A stretch of 64,000 nucleotides of DNA from Wolfiporia cocos (Eukaryota > Basidiomycota > Agaricomycetes > Polyporales > Phaeolaceae): the NCBI GenBank assembly GCA_029448655.1, contig JACCLO010000004.1, forward strand, positions 2,852,001 through 2,916,000, written 5' to 3'. How positions within the stretch are numbered: the stretch's first letter is position 1; every line of letters begins with the position of its first letter. This document shows, piece by piece, positions 21,773 through 31,344 of the stretch. The notes under the pieces were generated by a model, which saw only the letters and a program-made list of their open reading frames with translations, had not been told where the DNA came from and did not search any database. A program made the translations under genes and the position numbers.

Positions 21773-23219
21773 ATGCAGAAAGTCCGCACTGTTGGCACCG
21801 CGCCCATTGGGCGGCCGATCCATATCGTCTCTGGCCAATTCGCCGGGTCGACGATACGCGCCGAGCTCGATGAATTGCAGAAGGCAAACGTCGGGCGAAA
21901 GTGCGTTCCAGCCCGCGCGAGCGCCCGTGCATCCCTCTGACCCTCTGACGACGCCCGGTCACGCTGGTTAGGTTTGCGCGCAAGGACCGCCGCCCGCTCG
22001 ACCCGCCGCCCATCGTGCGCCTCCGCTTCTTCCGCGTGCTCGCCGGCGGACGCGAGGAGGAGGTGCCGAGCTACGAGTACGCATGCAACGTCCGCGCGTG
22101 CCGGCGGCAACGTGCTGAAGCTGTCGCAGTGTTATCTGCAACGCGGGCATCCTGTGCCACCTCGATCTCTTCCCCGTCCCCGACGAGGAGTACGATAAAG
22201 AGTACCTCCAGAGCCCGCAGGCAGCGCGTGCGTCAGGGTCCGCCGCCGCGTCAAGGTCCACTCCTCGAGCGTCAGGGTCCACGTCGTACCAGGCCGCTGC
22301 CGCTGCCGCTGCCTACGCAGACCCCTTGCCCTCGTGGTATTCCAACGGCGATCCACGGCTCCTCCCGCCGGACGCGCGCATCGCTTCGCCCCAAGTAGAG
22401 TCCGGACCCTCGACCTCAACCGCAAGCCGGTCCACAACGTCACACAGGCACACCGTCTCGGAGCCGCACATCGGCGCGCCACACGATGTGGACGCGCCGC
22501 AGCCGCCACAACAAGACGTGCCACAAGCCCCGACTCGCGACACCGCGGACGACGTTGTCGCGTACTGGGGCGACCACGCGATCACGGAGGGCTCGAAGCG
22601 CACGAACGCGCTGTCGGGCGCGACATTCGTCTCCGCGTCGCTGCTTGACTACAAGGGCGACAAGTCTCTACTGTTCGTCCTGTCGGTTTGTGCCTCCCCT
22701 CTGCGCCCCCACCCGTGTCACGCCGTTGTGCTCCTTCGCTAACTTGTGACGTCATGTAGGACCTGGCGGTGAAAGTCGAGGGGCGGTACATCCTGCGCTA
22801 CCGCGCGTTCGACGCGCTGAGCGTCGTAGCAGGGCCCACGCCCATCCCGGTGTTCGCGGAGTGCTACGGTGGGCCGTTCAGAATATACTCATCCAAGAAC
22901 TTCCCGGGCCTCAAAGCTTCAACCGATCTAACGAAAGTACCGCACACCCTTCTTCCTCACGCTGTATTGCGCGTACGTTGACATGCTACCACAGCACATC
23001 TCTCGTTTTGGCGTGCGCCTGAACTCGCGCGAGCAGGAGCGTAAGCGGCGCAAAAAGGAGGACATCGAAGATGCGGAGGGGGGCGGCAACGGCAACGGCA
23101 AGAAATGTCTCGTCCCTATCGCCGCCGCGCCCGTAGCGCCGCTCTCTGCAGAGTCGTCGCCCGTGTCCACCGTTGGCTACTCAGAACCGCTGACGGGGAC
23201 GGGGTGGAACATAGGCTAA
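21773..23219 (+). CDS. Velvet-family regulator 1
   Basis: Exon 1: MQKVRTVGTAPIGRPIHIVS followed by GQFAGSTIRAELDELQKAN. Next exon: FARKDRRPLDPPPIVRLRFF, the velvet signature (DRRPxDPPPxV). A spliced join SYD|VICNAGILCHLDLFPVP gives the second velvet block. A 120-residue Ser/Pro/Ala-rich insert follows, then ALSGATFVSASLLDYKGDKS, VEGRYILRYRAFDALS, PVFAECYGGPFRIYSSKNFP and GLKASTDLTK, and finally HISRFGVRLNSREQERKRRK, a likely nuclear-localisation cluster. Velvet proteins are fungal DNA-binding factors with an NF-kB-like fold that couple development and secondary metabolism, usually as dimers. The long insert splitting the domain is known in some velvet factors. Its neighbour 790 bp downstream is a paralogue in the same orientation. 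VelB/VosA/VelC subtype not resolved. Confidence 0.88.
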
Positions 23220-24009
23220 CCCGGGGGTTCTGGAGTCGCTTCTAGGGTTTTGTTTGTCGTTCGCTGTGATACTGCTTTGGAGCTGCTGCACTTGCTTGTT
23301 CACGTTACGCATGAGTTTTCTTGCAGAGTTGGAGTATCCCATACACGCATGCCACATCTGCTCGAGGCGACCGAGACTCGAGCGCAGCTGGCTCGCAGTC
23401 ATGTAATATGTATCCTGCGCGCGCACCGTTGAACCGGAATTTGGACGTGATGGAGATCGCAAGCCGGCACTGCGGCGGCCAACCTGCAGGATCGCTATTT
23501 GGAATTGCACATCGCCCCGTGACGGTGGTTGCAATTGGTGGCCGAGCGATCTCTCAGATCGACTCTGGAGCCACTTGACTTGGTCCGCGACAAGGCATAT
23601 CCTCATTATTGCGTTCTCAATTCCGCCGCCACTGAAGGCTGCAGCCCCTCGTAAGATGGACGCCACTGAGCCAACATAGATTCTCCGCGCGACGACCAGG
23701 CATCCGCTGGCACAGCACAACAGCATATTTCGGACGCGCGCCATTGCTATTCACTGGTTGGAGAGCCGTTATTAGTGTGTGGGCGGGTCCAATTGCGGTG
23801 TCGGAAGTTGCGGTGTCTCAGGCTGGACGTGGGCTGCTAATGTGGGCGATCTTCTGATCCGATCCAGTCCAGGTCCAATCTGCGGGAGACCTTCCACATT
23901 CACTCAGGCCTTCCATTATAAGTCGACATCCACGATGCGTGCCGGCGGGCGATAACTAGAACTGTTAACTGCTATCCCTTCGAGACTCTGCGTCGAGAAA
24001 GCGTCAACG
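23220..24009. other. Spacer between the two velvet genes
   Basis: Promoter of velvet 2, with TATAAG at 23917-23922 about 90 bp before its ATG. On the opposite strand an open frame of 187 codons covers 23181-23744 and overlaps the 3' end of velvet 1. Its middle (SQLRSSLGRLEQMWHACMGY and KLMRNVNKQVQQLQSSITAN) could form a coiled coil, but no family or splice pattern is recognised. Confidence 0.4.
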
Positions 24010-25370
24010 ATGAACGCCTCGCCGATGGGAATGCCTTTACCTTTCAGCTTCGGCACTTTTGCCAACCGCACAATCCGCGCGGAGCTCGTTGAGCTGCAAA
24101 AGGCCGATCTGGGTCGCAAGTATGTGGCTTTTTCATTGCTGTCCTCACCGAGTGTTGTTGACCGTGTCCAGATATGCGCGAAAGGACAGGCGCCCCCTCG
24201 ACCCGCCGCCCGCGGTGCTACTGCGGCTTTACGAGACTTTACGCCCTGGCACACCAGCAGAGGTCGAGAGAGAAATAGAGATATGCGAGTATGTCGCATC
24301 CTATCGGTTCGTTCTCTGCGTGTGCTGGCACTCATCGAACGCATGTGGCGTAGGGACACTCAGACACTCGGCTTCGTCTGCCATGTCGATCTGTTTCCAG
24401 TTCCGTCCGAGTGCCTGAACAGTAAGCGTCTTACAGGGCATCATTATGAAGCGCATGCATATGTGCCTAACGCTAGCGCATTATGGTCGCGTCCTACTTT
24501 AGTGCCACTTACGTTAAAGCCCATCCCTGTCTCCCGATCCGACAAGGCGTACCATGACCATGACGTCGTCGCGAGCCTCGGCGCATACCCCATCAGGGAA
24601 AGCTCGAGCCACACGCAACACCTCGCGGGAGAGATGTTCGTGCACTCGTCCTGCGTCGACTATCACGGGCGTAAATCGCTCCTTTTCGTGTTCTCGGTAC
24701 GTGCCACTCGACCGCACGTTTATACTAACGATTATTCATGCGCCGCGCAGAACCTGTCCGTCAAAAAAGAAGGCACATTCTTCCTTCGCTACCGCGCCTT
24801 CGACGTATTTTCCCGATCTCCTGCAGCGCGCAGCATCCCCGTCCTCGCCGAGTGCTACGGCGGCCCCTTCCGCGTCTACTCAACGAAGGACTTCCCCGGT
24901 CTCCGCGCCTCGACAGACCTTAGCAAGGTAGACCAGCGCCGCCGCGTTTCTCCTCTCCCACAAACTCCTTCTCACTCCTCTGCTGATTCGAAAATACGCC
25001 ACAGCATATCTCCTACTATGGCGTGCGCATCAACACGCGCGAAACGCCCCGCAAGCGACGCAAGACCGACCCGTCCCAGGACCAATCACGGGCCGCACGG
25101 ATAGAGGCAATCGCGCCGGCGCCGGCTGCGTCGCTCGACCTGGATCCGAGCCCGAGCCTATCGCGATCAACTGCTGATGCAAATGACCCGCGCCCCAATG
25201 TCTGTACATTCGCGGATCAGTCGAGTCCCGCGGGGCCTGATGTTTCTCCACACCGAACCCGCGCGAGTGGCGCGGTGGCACGGTCCAGTGTGGTCGCTGC
25301 GGGGCCCGAGGGGTATAGTGCGCCAAGTCGAGCGGATATCGTGGGCCATGCTCGCTGCGCAGGAGCTTGA
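24010..25370 (+). CDS. Velvet-family regulator 2
   Basis: Paralogue of the preceding gene in the same orientation. MNASPMGMPLPFSFGTFANR then TIRAELVELQKADLGRK matches the first exon of velvet 1; the next exon has RKDRRPLDPPPAVLLRLYET. Then TLGFVCHVDLFPVPSECLN, HLAGEMFVHSSCVDYHGRKS, KKEGTFFLRYRAFDVFS, PVLAECYGGPFRVYSTKDFP, GLRASTDLSK and HISYYGVRINTRETPRKRRK. The insert between domain halves is far shorter than in velvet 1, and the C-terminal tail (Ser/Pro/Ala-rich after KRRKTDPSQ) is longer. The basic KRRK cluster after the domain is a plausible nuclear signal. It probably dimerises with another velvet factor; a self-pair or pair with its neighbour is conjecture. Confidence 0.9.
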
Positions 25371-26230
25371 GCGTGAGCTTTAGCTGATCATCGCAGAGGC
25401 AAGGTTTTGAACCCTGGGGTCCAGGCTGTTGATCACTTGCGTTTGTATCTGTATTGCGGCCTAGATGCATAGTCACGCCACACGGACGCTACCGATAGAT
25501 TATTTTACGACTTATGACTGGGCAGGGCGAGTATCCGGTGCCGCCGGCTGCTAAGTTGTGAGAATCACGAAGGTTCGAACGAGTTCGCCGAGGCCGTATA
25601 TACGTGTATAATAGTGCGTCAGTCAGAACGAGCTCTACATCCGCTGAAGACCGCCACCTGTTGCCAGGCGAATAGATGTCAGATCGAAATATCCCTATTA
25701 GCAACACGGCCATGTCCGTTCACCTTCTAGATCTGCCTGATGTTGATGACCCTTGCCTCGATGCTCATGTGCCCAACGCCCAGCAGCTGACTGTTCCATA
25801 AGGATTATTTACCTTCATCCTGCGTCATCATCATCTCTGCTACGGCAGCTCTAGGCACAACTGTAAGCCAGCTCCACTGCTGCGGTCGCCTGTTTCGTGC
25901 AGCGTAGGGGCAAATCACGGCTAGTGTGTGTCGAGTATCTGCAAGCAAGTATAATTATACGCATACTACGAGCCACAGCCACAGCTCAAGCGCTCAAGCG
26001 CGCCAAGCCAACGGCAACTGGAATTGTGGTCATATGGGGTATGGGCGCTTACTCTGTGGCTGGCGCCTGTTTTGCTCCTGCGCAATCCGGCGTCTAGTGG
26101 TCTCGTAGAACTCATACGTATGCGCACGCGACATATAAAACGATTTGTTGTTTGTCAGGCTGGATCTCAATGGATAGGCCGGTATATCATAATCTATCGT
26201 AAAGTCTAAGCCATATGTCGTGATGTACGG
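25371..26230. other. Convergent 3' spacer velvet 2 / AEC transporter
   Basis: 860 bp, AT-richer than the flanking exons. I see no gene, tRNA or repeat. Confidence 0.5.
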
Positions 26231-28180
26231 TTACACTTTCACTATCAGAAGCCCTACCACAACGAAGATAATGGTGGATGGAGGAGTCACTAAACAATAC
26301 GCCCAAAATATGGTCCGGCTGATAAGCCGCTCAAAGGCGTCACCTGATGCTGCCTGCGTGATTTGTGCAAGGGTGAGTGCTGGAGGGGATGTTATGAGGA
26401 GTACGTTGCAAACGACGAAGACCGGGCTGCAAATGCAATTCGGTTTGCATATCTGTAAGAGGAGAGATGATGCCAACATTACTCACTCGCTGAAGACTTC
26501 TTCTATTCTGTACTTCGTGCACAGAATGAGCACGGGTATAAGAACCAGGGGCGTAATGACCATCCTTGAAAGGATTGCCACTACCACCGTCCTCGTCTCG
26601 CCAGGACGCGGCGTGCTGGAGGGTGCCTCCGCCACGCTGACGTCCGTCGCGCTCTTCGAAAAGCACGCTTTGACGCTATCGAACAGACCCCTGCGCTGCG
26701 CGGGCGCCTTATAGTACGGCAGTGCCTGGTCACTCGACTCGTCAGGTGGGGTGTAGAAGTACGCGCCGAGCACGACGAGCGTGAGCGGGACGGAGCACTG
26801 CCCCGCCATCGTCACCGCGCCCTTGAGCGTCTCGACGTGCTCGTCGAGCAAGTGCTGCAGCGGCTGGATGCACGCGACGAGCAGCGATGCGAGCGCGGCC
26901 CACAGCGGCGCGGTCATGAACTCGCACAGCGCACTCCACGCACGCCGCACGCGGTTTCCCGCGCGGCGCAGGCGTGACTGCCGCGGTGAGAACGTCGGCT
27001 CCGTCACGGGGCGCCGGAGGGGGTACGCGGAGTCGGTGTCGTCGTCGTCGGTGTCACTGAGCATGCCGCTGCCACTAGTGTCGCCGTAGCATGTCTGTTC
27101 GGCGGGAGGCAAGTGTACTAGGGTGCCATGTGGCGACCTCCCGATCGTCGCGGAGCCGTCAGTGTGCGCGGACAGCGTCGAGGGCTCGTGCCGCAGAATG
27201 CGCTCTTCTTGTGAGTTGGGGAAGACGGTCTCATCGGCGGATAATAATGGGCATGCTTCGTCCCGCAGCGGCTCCTCGTGGGCATCGGGGTCTGCGCTGG
27301 CCAGTAGGCGAACGCCGTAACTCCATCGCAGCTATATTCAACAGGCAAGCTTCGATCATATATCAGGCGCGCCTTGAAGATAAGGACATACCACCATGCC
27401 AAACACGGAGTAGAGCACTAGATACGTGAGTGCGCGACCTAGCACCGCATCCTTATTGTCATCAGGACCCCAGCGCATGTCAGGGACAGTTACGGCAAGA
27501 CTTTGCATCAGTGCAATAGGTAGCGAATTCGAATTCATAAACATCGCCGCTGCTATCGCAAAGTTTCTGTTGCAACAATCCAGCATCAGTTGACATGGCC
27601 AAGTACGAGGAGGCGTACGTCGGAATGAACAGCAGATGATCTTGCCTCCATATACGAACACGCACCTTTGTGATTTCTGGAGTCTCATCATCATTGCCAG
27701 AAAGTATGCGGCAAACATAGACACCCCTGTCGTTATTACAAATACTATTGGTATGACCCACAACTCTCGTAATTTGGCTGTGGGAGACAGCTTGAGTCAC
27801 AGCTGCTGTAACGTTCACGCACAGGTAACCTACCAGGGGATAAGAAGAATGCGACTTTGGAGAACAGAAGCGATGGAGTGAACAAGGAAACGTTGACGCG
27901 GTTGATCAACTGTAAGTTCGAATGTGTCAGCATGTGTCCGTTGCGATACCGCGGCTGAGGTTGTTCTGTGCACTACGAGACATACCTTTTGCGCATCTCG
28001 ATCTAGTACACCTCTTCTGGCAAGTACATAGCCTGCCAAGCATAGCACAAACACCTCAGCGATAGACTGCGAGCCACAAAGTTCGCAGGAGCGCACTAAG
28101 TATGAGCAGGGTATTCAGGAGCACACTGAATATGAACACACCTCAAGAACAGTCTTGAGTAATGACACTATAGGAGCCAT
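26231..28180 (-). CDS. Auxin-efflux-carrier (AEC/PIN-like) family membrane transporter
   Basis: ATG at 28180-28178 opens MAPIVSLLKTVLE, spliced to SIAEVFVLCLAGYVLARRGV then LDRDAQK, the usual first-helix region of fungal AEC proteins. Next: INRVNVSLFTPSLLFSKVAF, then LWVIPIVFVITTGVSMFAAY, NFAIAAAMFMNSNSLPIALM (the NxNSLP signature) and YLVLYSVFGMVV. A long cytosolic loop of acidic and Ser-rich sequence follows (GSGMLSDTDDDDTDSAYPLR). The second membrane half has APLWAALASLLVACIQPL, QCSVPLTLVVLGAYFYTPP, VVAILSRMVITPLVLIPVLI, PVFVVCNVLLITSPPALTLA and WAYCLVTPPSTIIFVVVGLL. The 5+5 helix layout around a long loop fits Pfam Mem_trans. Fungal members sit in ER or vacuolar membranes; substrate unknown. 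Confidence 0.88.
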
Positions 28181-30345
28181 TGCGATGGTGCCTGCAATGG
28201 GAAATGTTTAGTGGGATGTACGAGTGATACTCGCGAAGTAGGGCAATGATAGCAGATATGGTAGAGGATCAACGAGTATGCGATATCAGCATGCAGTGAC
28301 AGCCCAATGCCGTCACTCCTGAACTCAAGATGTGGAGGTTAGTGGAATGATCGAGCAACGATATGGCCCGGCAAGGCACTAATTTGATACGGGATGAATA
28401 CGAAAAGGAAGCCGTGTAGCAGTGCACACAGCCCCGACGTGGAGTGGAATGTCACCCGGAATAGTGGAGTGAAGCCTTCGGCCGAATATGAAACCAGACT
28501 GACTTGGCGGTCCCGTTGTTAACCAGGCTGTGATACTAAGCTCGTATATCTTGAGAGGGTAAGCGAAATACTAGGAGCGAGAGCCACCAAGTCCGAACGA
28601 CCTGAACATCGGTTAGGAATGGCAATGAGATAGCCCCCGATTCCAGCCAATCCAGACAGGCTCCACTTGAGCTTGGCATCCCGTGCTTCATATAATCGTT
28701 TCATCTAGATCCAAGCCATCTGATACGAGAAGTCCTGAGGTATGTGCGATAGTTCCACGAGGCAAAAGCGCCAGTGCTGCCTGTACCATCGCGAAACATT
28801 ATACCAACTGCACTGCCCCACGCAAGGGCACGTGCAAATACCAAGAATGTCTCTGCCGCCATTAGGTTCAAGAATATGGCGTCCGCAAGCCATCGCAACA
28901 CCGTTAGGCTTGGTTCCAATATGCAGGTGGATGTCACTATGTACAAAGGTTGCGCACCGCTCGAGGTACTAGGGCGGACTAGTAGACGCTCTAGCTGGGA
29001 GCTCTCGACGCTCACTTGTCACGCCCCGAGTCCCAACGAATTGAAAGAAATAATAGCATGACACGTCGAATGGGAGCTCACCTTTATAGACAGATTCACA
29101 AGATTGTGTAGGAGTCGTAGCGTATACGCAGGCGTCGAAGCTTTGATGAGACCTCCGTATATATAAGCGTGCCACAGGCGTGCCTGTAGATGGCCCACGC
29201 GTCGCAGGTGCTGTCTGCCTGTCGCTGCTGCGCTGCGATAGACGTGACGGGAGACTTGAGGTTCAAAGGGTGGGTACCTGAGCACAAGCAGACACTTATA
29301 GTAGGCCAAGAAGGACTGACCTCGGCGTGTTTACTCACAGAGACAAGAGACAAACTGTGCAGCAGTGATACGCCTGGAAGTCTGGAAGTCATGACCGGGC
29401 GCCTCGTCGACGCACGTGCATGATATGCACACGCCACAGCTCTCCTGTGAGCACAGCGTAATACCTCCTCCCCGATAGGTGGAGGGCTTTGTCGTGTACA
29501 AAATGTCGGACTCAGGCTCGATAATATGTGGACAAAATGAACCAGCATCTATACTACTCTAGCGTACTCATCTGTGCCGAACGACGGTAAAACATACGGC
29601 GGGTGCCATTCGGGAGCGCTCATCCGGGCCCAGCCATGTTCGTGGCCCTTGCCGACCGTGGTCGTCCTACAAATTTCAATACTTAGGTAGGTGCGTGACA
29701 CTGCGGCGCAGCGGCTGTACAAATGTCGCTTGAGTCATACTCATGCGACTAACCATAGCTGTTGTGGCTAATCCTAACAACGAAGCGTTCAACTGTGCTG
29801 AGCCTTCCCAATTCTATACACGTGTTCCCCCGCGGAGATCACGACACTCTTAGTATTTTATTACGCCGGTTTTATCAGGGAACAGTTCAGCTTCACGCAT
29901 TTTGGACAAGTGAATTTCCAAGACAATGCTACCTAATCCATGAAGCCTCCTCAGGCCTTGGAAAAGGATAGCAAACTGCGCAACACGGACGTTTTAATCT
30001 CTAGCTTCACTGTGATACAATTAGCGAAGAAAGATAGCAAGGGTGACCATGTCCGGTGCAGTTTAGGGGGATACCCATATCGTGACCACATGAAGCCTGC
30101 CGTAGCCTTACATTTACATGAGTGGTTTCCGCGAGGCTGGGCCTCGCCATTGGTATGACGGAACAATGCAGTCGATAAATCAAATACGTTCACCTGAACT
30201 AACATAACACGTCATATTTGGAGCATGCTGCCGGAAGCCTGACACCCCCGCGGAGCGCACATATCGCGCATATATATCTGCAGTTATCGAAACCCACCAT
30301 CCATTCACCCCGGCCTCTTACACGAATATTCCTCAATAACACTAT
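28181..30345. other. Region without a confident gene; possible unidentified intron-rich membrane gene on the minus strand
   Basis: Minus-strand ORFs between 29300 and 28500 contain hydrophobic stretches (for example ILEPSLTVLRWLADAIFLNL then MAAETFLVFARALAWGSAVG near 28760-28920, and SLSGLAGIGGYLIAI near 28620-28670) separated by possible GT-AG introns. A TATATAT lies near 29160. I could not join them into a convincing protein or name a family. From about 29600 to 30250 only short random ORFs are seen. Confidence 0.3.
30271..30277 (+). promoter_or_regulatory. TATA box of the metallothionein gene
   Basis: TATATAT, 69 nt before the ATG at 30346 and just downstream of the run CGCACATATCGCGCA. 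Confidence 0.5.
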
Positions 30346-30651
30346 ATGGCCGGCGACTGTACTTGTCAGAGTAACTGCGGGTTCGTAGTATAGTTTACAC
30401 GTACGGTCTAGTGACTCATTTTCACATTTGCATATGCTAGCGCATGCGGCCCCAGCGGTACCGGCTGCGCATGCCCCAAAGGAAAGTGCAACTGTCAGAA
30501 TTGTGTCAACAAGGCGCACTCTAGTTCCGTGAGTTCTATACGATGCGTATTCGCCGCCATCGCTCGCTGACTGTACGATACACAGTGCACTTGCGGTGGG
30601 GCCGGGAACGATTGCGGCTGCGCTTCCGGGTCGAAGCCCTGCACTTGTTGA
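30346..30651 (+). CDS. Metallothionein (15-cysteine, 62 residues)
   Basis: Three tiny exons, 30346-30380, 30441-30528 and 30586-30651, join in frame to 63 codons. Exon 1 gives MAGDCTCQSNCG, exon 2 ACGPSGTGCACPKGKCNC then QNCVNKAHSSS, exon 3 CTCGGAGNDCGCASGSKPCT and a final C. Introns have GTTCGT...TAG and GTGAGT...CAG ends. Fifteen cysteines fall at 5, 7, 11, 14, 21, 23, 28, 30, 33, 42, 44, 51, 53, 60 and 62, six CxC pairs in all, with no aromatic residue and one histidine: the composition of a metallothionein. Such proteins bind Cu(I), Zn or Cd in the cytosol and buffer metal. Two Cys-rich clusters are separated by a NKAHSSS linker. The CACTA transposon begins 154 bp downstream. Confidence 0.88.
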
Positions 30652-30802
30652 AGTCGACCTGCCTCGCTGACTCCCGCGGGGAGCTCGCCCTTCGCTCAAT
30701 CCACGTATGTTGGTCACCCGACAATGAAACCACCGAGAGGCGTGGCCATCGGCTTGTATACTGGCTGTTTTGTATGATGTAACCCATAGCACCGTATAGT
30801 GG

Positions 30803-30805
30803 TAC
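30803..30805. other. Target-site duplication TAC, left copy
   Basis: TAC immediately before the left inverted repeat matches TAC immediately after the right one (42112-42114). Three-bp duplications are the rule for CACTA/CMC elements. Confidence 0.85.
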
Positions 30806-30816
30806 CACTGCGTGAA
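30806..30816 (+). repeat. Left terminal inverted repeat of CACTA element
   Basis: CACTGCGTGAA, the exact reverse complement of 42101-42111. Confidence 0.92.
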
Positions 30817-30828
30817 GCCGCCGGTTTT

Positions 30829-30950
30829 CTGACACCTCAGAATCTGGTCAGAACCACTGATTCTGGGCAGATTCTGACGAGATTCTAGGCAGATGCTGGA
30901 ATCGTCAGAATCTTCCCAGGATCTGCGTGTTTCTGACAAATTTCTGCGAG
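30829..30950. repeat. Left subterminal repeat array
   Basis: Closely spaced copies of CAGAATC, GATTCTG and one-mismatch variants in both orientations. In plant CACTA elements such arrays bind the TnpA-type accessory protein and set the ends together. Confidence 0.8.
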
Positions 30951-31344
30951 GTTTCGTGCTTATGTCACCCTGCTTGCTGTAGTATATTATGTAATCATTC
31001 AACAGGACGATAATAAATAATGTAATAGCTCAAGGCGCTCATTTACACGGTCACATGCGCTCTACGCTGGACGCGCGCGCGCGTGCCTCTCATGCCCGAT
31101 CGCGTTTAATTAGTGATCATGAGCTGTCAATAGATGATATTATATGTCCCTATGCACGTATTTTGATTGCCCGGTCACGGTCACATGCTGAGCGAGCTCG
31201 ACGCGCATCTGCAAAGTCGCCACACACGCGAAAAGTGCGCATATAGTCAGCATTTAAACTCCTCCCCTGCACAGAAGATTGGCAAATTGGCGAATCAACA
31301 CAACACGTAGATTATCTAAAGCAGACTGATATACCCCATAGAAA
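30951..31344. other. Untranslated left part of the CACTA element
   Basis: No gene seen between the subterminal array and the transposase; probably transposase promoter and leader. It contains a patch of CGCGCG near 31070-31085. Confidence 0.4.

Noticed and set aside
30199..31002. 267-codon minus ORF over the metallothionein
   Set aside because: It is antisense to the spliced Cys-rich exons and crosses the transposon end, so it cannot be an ancestral gene.
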